From Actinomycetota bacterium (GTDB lineage Bacteria; Actinomycetota; Actinomycetes; Nanopelagicales; Nanopelagicaceae): 19,709 nt of DNA. The translations under genes were made by a program, and so were the position numbers. Under the pieces are notes generated by a model that worked only from the letters and a program-made list of their open reading frames with translations, had not been told where the DNA came from and did no database searches. Positions 7,646-14,905 of the stretch are shown one piece after another. The stretch lies in contig CANKXJ010000009.1 of the NCBI GenBank assembly GCA_947487595.1, forward strand, positions 1-19,709. The letters are read 5' to 3'. The stretch's first letter is position 1. Every line of letters begins with the position of its first letter.

Positions 7646-8728
7646 TTAGGCACCAGCTCTTTCAAGTTCGCCATCTATACGTTCCATAAGGCGCTCTTGT
7701 ACCTCTTCGTTGCCGATCTCAGTGATGATTTCATTAAAGAAACCGCGCACAACAAGTCGGCGGGCATCCTCTAGCGTGATTCCACGTGACATCAGATAGA
7801 ACAACTGCTCGTCATCAAAGCGGCCGGTGGTACTTGCATGGCCTGCACCAACGATCTCACCAGTTTCGATTTCAAGATTAGGAACAGAGTCTGCGCGAGC
7901 TCCATCTGTGAGTAAAAGATTGCGGTTGAGCTCATATGTATCGGTGCCTTCTGCAACAGCACGAATCAATACATCACCGATCCACACTGTATGCGCATCT
8001 TTACCAGCAAGAGCACCCTTGAAATTGACTCGAGATTTTGCATTAGGAACAGCATGATCTACGTGCATACGGTGTTCAAAGAACTGTCCGGTTGTTGCGA
8101 AATAGACTCCAAGAAGTTCAGCCGATGCACCAGGGGCAGTAAATTCAACGGTTGGAAGAATACGGACTACATCTCCCCCAACAGTTACAGTGATTGACTT
8201 GAAAACAGCATCCTTATCGACCACAGCATGGTGGCGGGCTGTGTAGACACTTTTTGCATCAAACTCTTGTAGTGAGACAAAAGTTAGCGATGAACCTGGA
8301 GCTAATGAAATCTCTAGGTCTTCTGCAAGCAATGTGTCGCCAATGTTTTCAACAATTACTGTTGCAACAGCGTGGTTGCCAAGTGAGATACGTACTCTGG
8401 AAAGTTCCGCTGAATCTAATGCACCTGCTGAGCGAGTCAGAAAGATTGGCTCTTTGATTTCAGCATTTGCATCAATAGAAAGATGAGCAACATCAGCGAC
8501 CTCTCCTCGGATGCGCTCAATGATTACATCATCGCTGACAGCAAGTGGATCTAAAGATTCGCGAGTAAAGCTGGCACCCTTTGGTAAGCCAGCTTTAGTT
8601 ACCAGGGAATTGCGCTCACCAACGGCAGCAGTGCCATCATGTAAACCACGCAAGCGCTTGAGCGGTGTGAAACGCCAAGCTTCCTCGCGCCCAGTTGGGG
8701 TTAAGTAATTAGTAGCTAAAACAGACAT
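7646..8728 (-). CDS. sufD: SufD, Fe-S assembly scaffold subunit
   Basis: SufD pairs with SufB and SufC2 to form the SufBCD scaffold on which clusters are built. The protein is 360 aa, a little shorter than E. coli SufD. It opens with the family segment GREEAWRFTPL (13-23), passes through a beta-helical core, and ends with AGHASTTGRFDDEQLFYLMSRG, where His297 corresponds to the functionally important C-terminal histidine of E. coli SufD. The ATG shares one base with the sufB stop (TAATG at 8730-8726). GGAAGG lies about 14 bases upstream, further than usual, so translation is probably coupled to sufB. The order sufB-sufD-ferredoxin-sufC differs from E. coli sufBCD but is usual in actinobacteria. 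Confidence 0.95.
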   Translation of the reverse strand: MSVLATNYLTPTGREEAWRFTPLKRLRGLHDGTAAVGERNSLVTKAGLPKGASFTRESLDPLAVSDDVIIERIRGEVADVAHLSIDANAEIKEPIFLTRSAGALDSAELSRVRISLGNHAVATVIVENIGDTLLAEDLEISLAPGSSLTFVSLQEFDAKSVYTARHHAVVDKDAVFKSITVTVGGDVVRILPTVEFTAPGASAELLGVYFATTGQFFEHRMHVDHAVPNAKSRVNFKGALAGKDAHTVWIGDVLIRAVAEGTDTYELNRNLLLTDGARADSVPNLEIETGEIVGAGHASTTGRFDDEQLFYLMSRGITLEDARRLVVRGFFNEIITEIGNEEVQERLMERIDGELERAGA

Positions 8729-10137
8729 TAACCAACTGCACCTTCCATTTGAAGTTCAATAAGACGATTGAGCTCTAAGGCGTATTCCATTGGTAGTTCA
8801 CGCGCAATTGGCTCAATAAATCCACGAACAATCATTGCCATAGCTTCATCTTCAGTTAATCCACGAGACATCAAGTAGAAGAGTTGATCATCAGAGATCT
8901 TAGAAACAGTTGCTTCATGGCCCATTGAGACATCATCTTCACGGATATCAACATAGGGATAAGTGTCTGAGCGAGAAATTGTGTCAACTAGAAGTGCATC
9001 GCACTTGACTGTGCTCTTTGAATGATGAGCACCTTCTTGAACTTGAACAAGTCCACGATAAGACGTCCGTCCACCATTTCGTGCAACTGACTTAGAGATA
9101 ACAGATGATGATGTGTATGGAGCTGCGTGAACCATCTTGGCACCAGAATCTTGGTGTTGTCCTTCACCAGCAAAAGCAAGAGATAACGTCTCACCCTTGG
9201 CATGTGGGCCCATCAAAAAGATTGCTGGGTACTTCATAGTTACCTTAGAACCAATGTTTCCATCAACCCACTCCATGGTTGCACCCTCAGCACATGTTGC
9301 GCGCTTGGTAACCAAGTTATAAACGTTATTCGACCAGTTCTGAATTGTTGTGTAACGAACACGCGCACCCTTTTTCACAATGATCTCAACAACTGCTGAG
9401 TGAAGTGAATCTGACTTATAAATAGGCGCAGTACAGCCTTCAACATAGTGAATGTATGAATCCTCATCGGCGATGATTAATGTGCGCTCGAACTGGCCCA
9501 TGTTCTCAGTGTTAATGCGGAAATATGCCTGCAAAGGAATATCAACGTGAACGCCCTTTGGAACATAGATAAATGAACCACCAGACCACACAGATGTATT
9601 AAGAGCTGCGAACTTGTTATCTCCCACTGGGATAACGGTTCCGAAGTACTCTTTAAATAGCTCTGGATGCTGCTTGAGAGCGCTATCTGTATCAAGGAAA
9701 ATAACGCCCTGCTTCTCTAGATCCTCACGGATTGAGTGATAGACGACCTCTGATTCGTATTGAGCCGCAACACCAGAAACTAGACGTTGCTTTTCAGCTT
9801 CAGGAATACCTAGACGATCGTAAGTGTTCTTAATTTCATCTGGCAGGTCATCCCACGTTGCAGCCTGTTTTTCTGTGGAGCGCACAAAGTATTTGATTGT
9901 GTCGAAGAAAATTCCAGAGAGATCTGAACCCCAGTTTGGCATTGGCTTTTTCTCAAATAGAGCAAGGCCTTTTAAGCGAAGGTCTAGCATCCACTGAGGC
10001 TCGGATTTCTTAGCGGAGATGTCGCGCACGACATCCTCACTCAGGCCGCGCTTAGCATTAGTGCCTACATCGCTTTTATCGGACCAACCGTATTCATAGT
10101 TACCGATACCCTCGAGTTCTGGATGTGCAATAGTCAT
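8728..10137 (-). CDS. sufB: SufB, Fe-S assembly scaffold subunit
   Basis: The core scaffold of the SUF system, where nascent clusters are thought to form between SufB and SufD. From ATG 10137 it is 469 aa, a normal SufB length, with the family's TYDRLGIPEAEK (105-116), SGVAAQYESEVVYH (121-134), the EGCTAP segment with Cys235, Cys282, and KCDALL with Cys379, which matches the sulfur-receiving cysteine of E. coli SufB. The frame extends upstream to 10191, but that would overlap sufR by 58 bases. ATG 10137 forms an ATGA overlap with the sufR stop and has AAAGG seven bases upstream, so it is preferred. No intein interrupts the gene, unlike several mycobacterial sufB genes. Confidence 0.96.
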   Translation of the reverse strand: MTIAHPELEGIGNYEYGWSDKSDVGTNAKRGLSEDVVRDISAKKSEPQWMLDLRLKGLALFEKKPMPNWGSDLSGIFFDTIKYFVRSTEKQAATWDDLPDEIKNTYDRLGIPEAEKQRLVSGVAAQYESEVVYHSIREDLEKQGVIFLDTDSALKQHPELFKEYFGTVIPVGDNKFAALNTSVWSGGSFIYVPKGVHVDIPLQAYFRINTENMGQFERTLIIADEDSYIHYVEGCTAPIYKSDSLHSAVVEIIVKKGARVRYTTIQNWSNNVYNLVTKRATCAEGATMEWVDGNIGSKVTMKYPAIFLMGPHAKGETLSLAFAGEGQHQDSGAKMVHAAPYTSSSVISKSVARNGGRTSYRGLVQVQEGAHHSKSTVKCDALLVDTISRSDTYPYVDIREDDVSMGHEATVSKISDDQLFYLMSRGLTEDEAMAMIVRGFIEPIARELPMEYALELNRLIELQMEGAVG

Positions 10138-10814
10138 GCGCGTACCTTTCGCTTCGTTGCTGCTGTTGTTGTGGGTATAAAAGTTGTGCACACTCCATCA
10201 CCGTGTGCAATTGTTGCAAGACGTTGAACGTGAGTGCCTAAAATACGTGAGAGTGCTTCAGTCTCAGCTTCACATAGTTGAGGAAACTCTGAAGCAACGT
10301 GTGCAATGGGACAGTGATGTTGACACAGCTCTTCACCCATTGGCTTTTTAGCAATACTCGCGGCATAGCCTTGTTCGGTCAGAAATTGGGCAAGGGCTTC
10401 GCTCTTATTGCTTTTCTTCTCCAGAGCCAGCATCGCTTTTTTTTCGATATCGTCAGCGCGCAATTGAGCAAAACCTGAAACCAAGTGTGCGCCAGATTGC
10501 GCTGACATAAATTTCAAAGCCGCTACCGCTAAATCATCATAGGAATGTTCAAACTGTTCACGGCCTTTATCGCTCATAACAAATACTTTTGAAGGTCGAC
10601 ATCTGCCGCGATTAATCGCAGAGTGTGGTTCGCGTGCCTGCAGAACACCATCTGCAACAAGTAGATCAAGGTGGCGACGAATACCCGCTGGAGTCAGACC
10701 TAGACGCTGTCCAAGCACTGCAGCCGTTGATGGGCCGTTTTGTAAAATTGAGCGCGCCACTAAGTCCCGGGTGCGAAGATCATCACCTGGAACTGGGCTT
10801 GTTTGGCCGCTCAT
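10134..10814 (-). CDS. sufR: SufR-type [4Fe-4S] winged-helix repressor of the suf operon
   Basis: A DNA-binding sensor that in other bacteria represses suf genes when its cluster is intact. From ATG 10814 it has 226 aa. Residues 15-80 form a winged-helix domain, with a recognition-like helix near TPAGIRRHLDLL (41-52) and the wing near GRCRPSKVF. The C-terminal half carries Cys164-x3-Cys168-x12-Cys181 (CQHHCPIAHV...LCE), the usual cluster ligand region, plus Cys209. A GTG at 10856 opens the same frame 14 codons earlier. I reject it because that extension would cross two inverted repeats and the predicted promoter, while ATG 10814 lies seven bases after a TAGTGT -10-like hexamer. It is the first gene of the suf operon, overlaps sufB by four bases, and is divergent from cox15. 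Autoregulation is likely. Confidence 0.93.
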   Translation of the reverse strand: MSGQTSPVPGDDLRTRDLVARSILQNGPSTAAVLGQRLGLTPAGIRRHLDLLVADGVLQAREPHSAINRGRCRPSKVFVMSDKGREQFEHSYDDLAVAALKFMSAQSGAHLVSGFAQLRADDIEKKAMLALEKKSNKSEALAQFLTEQGYAASIAKKPMGEELCQHHCPIAHVASEFPQLCEAETEALSRILGTHVQRLATIAHGDGVCTTFIPTTTAATKRKVRA

Positions 10815-10817
10815 TTT

Positions 10818-10846
10818 CACAACACTATTGTGTCGTAATTCGACAC
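10818..10846 (-). promoter_or_regulatory. Candidate SufR operator: three GTGTYG half-sites over the sufR promoter
   Basis: On the minus strand three related hexamers alternate in orientation: GTGTCG (10846-10841), CGACAC (10835-10830) and GTGTTG (10825-10820). The first two form a perfect inverted repeat with a 5-base spacer. The second and third form one with a 4-base spacer and one mismatch. A further perfect CACAA-N5-TTGTG repeat occupies 10818-10832. A TAGTGT -10-like hexamer (10827-10822) lies inside this array, seven bases before ATG 10814. A protein bound here would block the promoter. SufR of cyanobacteria is reported to use CAAC/GTTG-type repeats; the match here is only partial (CAAC-N8-GTCG, 10820-10835). 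Confidence 0.55.
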
Positions 10847-10883
10847 CTTCGGCCACTCGGCCCGCCTGCGCACCCGGTAGCCA

Positions 10884-10889
10884 TAGGGT
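10884..10889 (+). promoter_or_regulatory. Putative -10 element for the cox15-tkt-tal-pgi unit
   Basis: TAGGGT fits TANNNT and ends six bases before ATG 10896, the spacing expected for a leaderless transcript. No recognisable -35 hexamer is found 16-18 bases upstream in this GC-rich stretch, and no Shine-Dalgarno sequence precedes the start. The candidate SufR half-sites lie about 40-65 bases upstream, so shared control with sufR is possible but unproven. Confidence 0.4.
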
Positions 10890-10895
10890 TGGACC

Positions 10896-11777
10896 ATGGC
10901 ATCCATGCGCGCGGCTCGGGCACTTTCTCCTCTTTCCCGGGCCCTACTGATCTCCCAGGCTGCGATCGTTGTAACCGGAGGCGCGGTCCGACTAACGGGC
11001 TCAGGCCTTGGTTGCCCAACCTGGCCTGAGTGCACACCGGGTTCCTATTTTCCGGTTGAGAATCAAGTCGAGGGCGTATTTCATTCATGGATTGAATTTG
11101 GTAATCGACTACTCACTTTTGTTCTCGTTCTATTTGCATTAGCTACTGTGATTGCAGTGGTGCGTTCAGGGAGAAAAGATCTGCGCATACTTGCAGCTGG
11201 GCAGTTTTTAGGAATATTTGGTCAAGGAGTTCTAGGCGGAATCACAGTATTAACAAATCTCAATCCACTCACAGTTGCCGCCCATTTCCTACTATCAATA
11301 ATTCTCATTGCTGGAGCAACTTCTCTTTATTCACGACGCAAAAGGGCTTCGGTAAAAACCCAAGTTAGCGCAGGACTAAATCGCTATTCAAAATTTCACA
11401 TCCTGTGGGCTGCCCTTGTCATCGCCTTAGGGACAATTGTTACTGCAGTAGGTCCTCATGCTGGAGATAGAGATGTACCCCGCCTGGATCTTAAAATCCA
11501 AGAGATAACACGCATGCACTCTATTTCTGTATATGTTCTAATTTTATTTTCGGTTGCTTATTACATGCGGAAAGAGATATCTGCGCTCACAAAAAGACGT
11601 CTCCGTATTTTTTTCGGTATTTCACTTGCTCAAGGAGTCCTCGGCTACATCCAAGACTTCCTCGGTGTGCCAGAGTTATTGGTTGGACTTCATATCTTAG
11701 GTTCTACTTTAGTTTGGATAGCGGCGTGGCAAATCTGGTTATCCGTTCAATTTAAAAACAAGGAAATAGTTCAATGA
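10896..11777 (+). CDS. ctaA: Heme A synthase (Cox15/CtaA)
   Basis: A membrane protein that oxidises the C8 methyl of heme O to make heme A for aa3-type cytochrome oxidase. The 293-residue protein has about eight hydrophobic segments and four histidines placed as the heme ligands of the family: His63 (HSWIEFGNR, with Glu67 nearby), His130, His208 and His266. The N-terminal signature GGAVRLTGSGLGCPTWPEC is strong; its Cys40 and Cys46 form the pair found in many bacterial members. A second ATG lies three codons in (10905). The 3' end overlaps tkt in an ATGA junction. The first 145 bases of the gene and the region just upstream are markedly GC-richer (about 65%) than the rest (about 41% in the next 140 bases). 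The heme O synthase gene ctaB is not in the window. Confidence 0.95.
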   Translation: MASMRAARALSPLSRALLISQAAIVVTGGAVRLTGSGLGCPTWPECTPGSYFPVENQVEGVFHSWIEFGNRLLTFVLVLFALATVIAVVRSGRKDLRILAAGQFLGIFGQGVLGGITVLTNLNPLTVAAHFLLSIILIAGATSLYSRRKRASVKTQVSAGLNRYSKFHILWAALVIALGTIVTAVGPHAGDRDVPRLDLKIQEITRMHSISVYVLILFSVAYYMRKEISALTKRRLRIFFGISLAQGVLGYIQDFLGVPELLVGLHILGSTLVWIAAWQIWLSVQFKNKEIVQ

Positions 11778-13819
11778 GTTCAATGTCTGGTTGGTCAGAG
11801 ATGGATGATCGCGTAGTTGCGCATGCTCGTGCCGTAGCAGCCGATGCGGTTCAAAAAGTTGGTAATGGTCACCCAGGTACCGCTATGTCATTGGCCCCGG
11901 TCGCTTATACGCTCTTCCAGCGCCACCTCATTCATGATCCCTCAGATCCACAGTGGATAGGTCGCGATCGATTCATACTCTCGTGCGGCCACTCATCATT
12001 GACTCTTTATACTCAACTTTTTTTAAGTGGTTATGGTCTTGAGTTAAAAGATCTTCAGGAGTTTCGCACATGGGGTTCGCTCACTCCGGGTCACCCAGAG
12101 TTTGGGCATACTGCCGGCGTAGAAATGACTACCGGTCCCCTTGGTCAAGGTCTTGCAACTGCTGTTGGCATGGCTATGGCAGCTCGGTTTGAGCGTGGAC
12201 TACTAGATCCCCAGGCATCTGCTGGAACATCTGTTTTTGATCACTGTATTTGGGTTATCTGCTCTGATGGCGATCTGCAAGAAGGCGTAAGCGCCGAAGC
12301 ATCTTCATTAGCTGGAACACAAGAGCTTGGTGCATTAAATGTAATTTATGATGACAACCGCATTTCGATCGAGGGTGATACACATACTGCATTTACTGAA
12401 GATGTCTCTGCTCGCTACCGCGCCTATGGCTGGCATGTCATAGATGTAGCAGCTTCTGCAAATGGGAATGTAGATATCGCAGCCATTGATGCTGCGATGG
12501 TTGCAGCCAAGAGAGAAACTTCAAAACCATCTTTAATACGCATGAAATCAGTTATCGCTTGGCCAGCACCTAAAGCCCAAGGAACCGCTAGTTCTCATGG
12601 CTCTGCACTTGGTGATGAGGAAGTTGCTGCAACGAAGGTGGCTCTAGGTTTAAATCCGGAAGAGAAATTTGCAATGCCTACAGATGTCCTTGCTCATGCT
12701 CGTTTAGTAAAAGATCGTGCTGCACAGGTGCGTAAGGTATGGGATACAAAGTTTGCAGCTTGGCAATCTAGTAATCCAGAGCAATCAAAACTACTGGCGC
12801 GTTTGCGCACTAGAGCCTTGCCTGCTGGCTGGGATGCAGACATCCCTACTTTTGCCCCAGGAAAAGATGTCGCAACTCGCGCAGCATCGGGCCAAGTCAT
12901 TAATGCAATTGCAAAGCATCTGCCTGAGTTCTGGGGTGGCTCCTCTGATTTAGCGGGATCTAACAACACCAGCATTGATGGTGGCGGCTCGTTCTTGCCC
13001 GCAACTAGTACCATGAAAGGTGCTCATCCTTATGGTCGAATAATTCACTTTGGAATTCGCGAACATGCCATGGGATCAATTCTCAATGGAATTGCACTCC
13101 ATGGATTAACTCGCGCATTTGGTGGAACCTTTGCAGTATTTAGCGATTACATGCGCCCCGCTGTTCGCCTTGCAGCGTTGATGAATATTCCTTCCACATT
13201 TGTCTGGACGCATGATTCAATCGGTGTGGGCGAAGATGGACCAACTCACCAACCTATTGAACATTTTGCGGCTTTGCGCGCAATTCCGGGTTTAGATGTC
13301 ATCCGCCCTGGTGATGCCAATGAAGTTGCTGAAAGTTGGAAGAAGATTCTTACTCGAGGCCGCGCTGCAGGAATCCTATTATCGCGCCAAAACCTTCCTG
13401 TTTTGGATCGAACCAATTGCGCTCCTGCCTCTGGCACGTCCAAGGGTGCCTATATTCTTAAAGATGCTGCTAATCCAAAGGCGATTCTGATTGCAACTGG
13501 CTCTGAAGTATCTCTAGCAATTGATGTGCAGAGTGCGTTGGCGAGTGAAGGAATTGCAGTTCGTGTAGTGAGCGCACCATGTCTTGAATGGTTTAGCGAA
13601 CAAGAGCAAAGCTATAAGGATGAAGTACTACCACCTTCAATAAAATTGAAAGTCAGCATTGAGGTGGGAATTGCTCAAGGCTGGCACCAGTTAATCGGTG
13701 ATAATGGAATTGCAATTTCCCTTGAACACTATGGGGCTTCAGCCGATGCTAAGCGCTTGTTTAAAGAATTCGGTTTCTCTGTGGAAGCAATCGTTATCAA
13801 GATTAAGGCAGCTCTCTAA
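11774..13819 (+). CDS. tkt: Transketolase
   Basis: A thiamine diphosphate enzyme that moves two-carbon ketol units between sugar phosphates in the non-oxidative pentose phosphate pathway. At 681 aa it has all three expected regions. The cofactor region has His33, His73, GPLGQG (121-126), the metal-binding SDGDLQEG (164-171) and DDN (193-195). The pyrimidine domain has catalytic Glu430 in FGIREHAMG and substrate histidine His480 in WTHDSIGVGEDGPTHQP. His275 is the other conserved active-site histidine. The protein ends with a C-terminal domain of normal size. ATG 11774 overlaps the ctaA stop and has AAGGA nine bases upstream. tal begins at the very next base after its TAA stop. Confidence 0.96.
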   Translation: MSSMSGWSEMDDRVVAHARAVAADAVQKVGNGHPGTAMSLAPVAYTLFQRHLIHDPSDPQWIGRDRFILSCGHSSLTLYTQLFLSGYGLELKDLQEFRTWGSLTPGHPEFGHTAGVEMTTGPLGQGLATAVGMAMAARFERGLLDPQASAGTSVFDHCIWVICSDGDLQEGVSAEASSLAGTQELGALNVIYDDNRISIEGDTHTAFTEDVSARYRAYGWHVIDVAASANGNVDIAAIDAAMVAAKRETSKPSLIRMKSVIAWPAPKAQGTASSHGSALGDEEVAATKVALGLNPEEKFAMPTDVLAHARLVKDRAAQVRKVWDTKFAAWQSSNPEQSKLLARLRTRALPAGWDADIPTFAPGKDVATRAASGQVINAIAKHLPEFWGGSSDLAGSNNTSIDGGGSFLPATSTMKGAHPYGRIIHFGIREHAMGSILNGIALHGLTRAFGGTFAVFSDYMRPAVRLAALMNIPSTFVWTHDSIGVGEDGPTHQPIEHFAALRAIPGLDVIRPGDANEVAESWKKILTRGRAAGILLSRQNLPVLDRTNCAPASGTSKGAYILKDAANPKAILIATGSEVSLAIDVQSALASEGIAVRVVSAPCLEWFSEQEQSYKDEVLPPSIKLKVSIEVGIAQGWHQLIGDNGIAISLEHYGASADAKRLFKEFGFSVEAIVIKIKAAL

Positions 13820-14905
13820 ATGTCTGTAGCCGATGTAGCTAAAGGCGGAACCTCAATCTGGCTCGATGATTTATCCAGAGCGAAGATTTCAGGCACCGAT
13901 GCGCATTCACTGCCCTCACGCATCGCTAATTCTGGCGTAGTAGGCGTCACAACTAATCCTTCTATATTTGGCGCAGCCATAGCTGGGGCCGATGAATACA
14001 CCGCTGATATTGCAGCGATGAAATCCGCATCCGTTGATGACGTTGTCAAGAAACTAACTACCGATGATGTGCGATCTGCTTGTGATCTCTTCAAAGAGAT
14101 CTACTCATCAACTAAGGGTGTTGATGGACGAGTGAGTATTGAGGTTGACCCTCGTCTTGCCCACGATACCGATGCCACAATCGCCCAAGGCAAAGAGCTC
14201 TGGTCAATTATTGATCGCCCTAATTTGATGATCAAGGTGCCTGCAACTCTTGAAGGCTTACCTGCCATTACCGCACTTATCGGCGCAGGTATAAGTATCA
14301 ATGTCACTTTGATCTTCTCAGTTAAGCGATATGGCGCAGTAATAGATGCTTACATAGCCGGAATAGAAGCTGCGACAAATCCTACACATGTGCACTCAGT
14401 TGCATCGTTTTTTGTTAGCCGCATCGATTCATCTGTTGACGCACTTCTTAAAAAAGATGGCTCAGAGGCTGCCACCTCCCTGCTTGGAAAGGCAGCTATT
14501 GCTAATGCCCATCTTGCTTACCAACTCTTTGAAGAGAAGTTCTCCTCCCCTAGATGGCAAGCACAACTTGCCCGCGGTGCACATAAGCAACGTCCGCTTT
14601 GGGCTTCAACTGGCGTCAAAGATCCCGCATACGATGACACTCGCTACGTTGTTGAACTTATTGCCCCAGACACCGTGAACACCATGCCTCAATCAACATT
14701 AGATGCCGTTATTGATCACGGCAAAGTGCGAGGCAACACCATTACTTCAAACTATGTGGCAGCTGTGGAAGTCCTCAAAGGTTTATCAGCTCTCAACATC
14801 TCACTTGATGCGGTGACAACTGAGCTCGAGGTGGATGGTGTGAAGAAATTTGCCCAGGCATGGGATGAATTGCTCGCTAACGTGAAAGCAGCTCAACAGG
14901 GATGA
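13820..14905 (+). CDS. tal: Transaldolase
   Basis: It transfers a dihydroxyacetone unit between sugar phosphates, linking the pentose phosphate pathway to glycolysis together with transketolase. The 361-residue protein belongs to the longer transaldolase class of actinobacteria and cyanobacteria. It shows WLDDLSR with Asp16, VTTNPSIF (43-50), SIEVDPR (106-112) and the Schiff-base lysine Lys139 in LMIKVPAT. The ATG abuts the tkt stop without a spacer and there is no clear Shine-Dalgarno, so translation probably depends on ribosomes finishing tkt. Its stop overlaps the pgi start by four bases. This class is the one that occurs fused to PGI in some bacteria; here the two are separate frames. Confidence 0.95.
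   Translation: MSVADVAKGGTSIWLDDLSRAKISGTDAHSLPSRIANSGVVGVTTNPSIFGAAIAGADEYTADIAAMKSASVDDVVKKLTTDDVRSACDLFKEIYSSTKGVDGRVSIEVDPRLAHDTDATIAQGKELWSIIDRPNLMIKVPATLEGLPAITALIGAGISINVTLIFSVKRYGAVIDAYIAGIEAATNPTHVHSVASFFVSRIDSSVDALLKKDGSEAATSLLGKAAIANAHLAYQLFEEKFSSPRWQAQLARGAHKQRPLWASTGVKDPAYDDTRYVVELIAPDTVNTMPQSTLDAVIDHGKVRGNTITSNYVAAVEVLKGLSALNISLDAVTTELEVDGVKKFAQAWDELLANVKAAQQG

Noticed and set aside
10138..10191. N-terminal extension of sufB from 10191
   Set aside because: The extension lies inside sufR coding sequence and is low-complexity (HNNSSNEAKG). ATG 10137 has a ribosome binding site and an ATGA overlap with sufR.
10815..10856. N-terminal extension of sufR from GTG 10856
   Set aside because: It would run through the inverted repeats and the predicted -10 hexamer, and adds residues outside the recognisable winged-helix domain. 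ATG 10814 fits the promoter better.
10817..11088. Open minus-strand frames opposite the cox15 5' end
   Set aside because: They exist because the local GC content is high and stop codons are rare. They resemble no family and overlap a strongly conserved heme A synthase.
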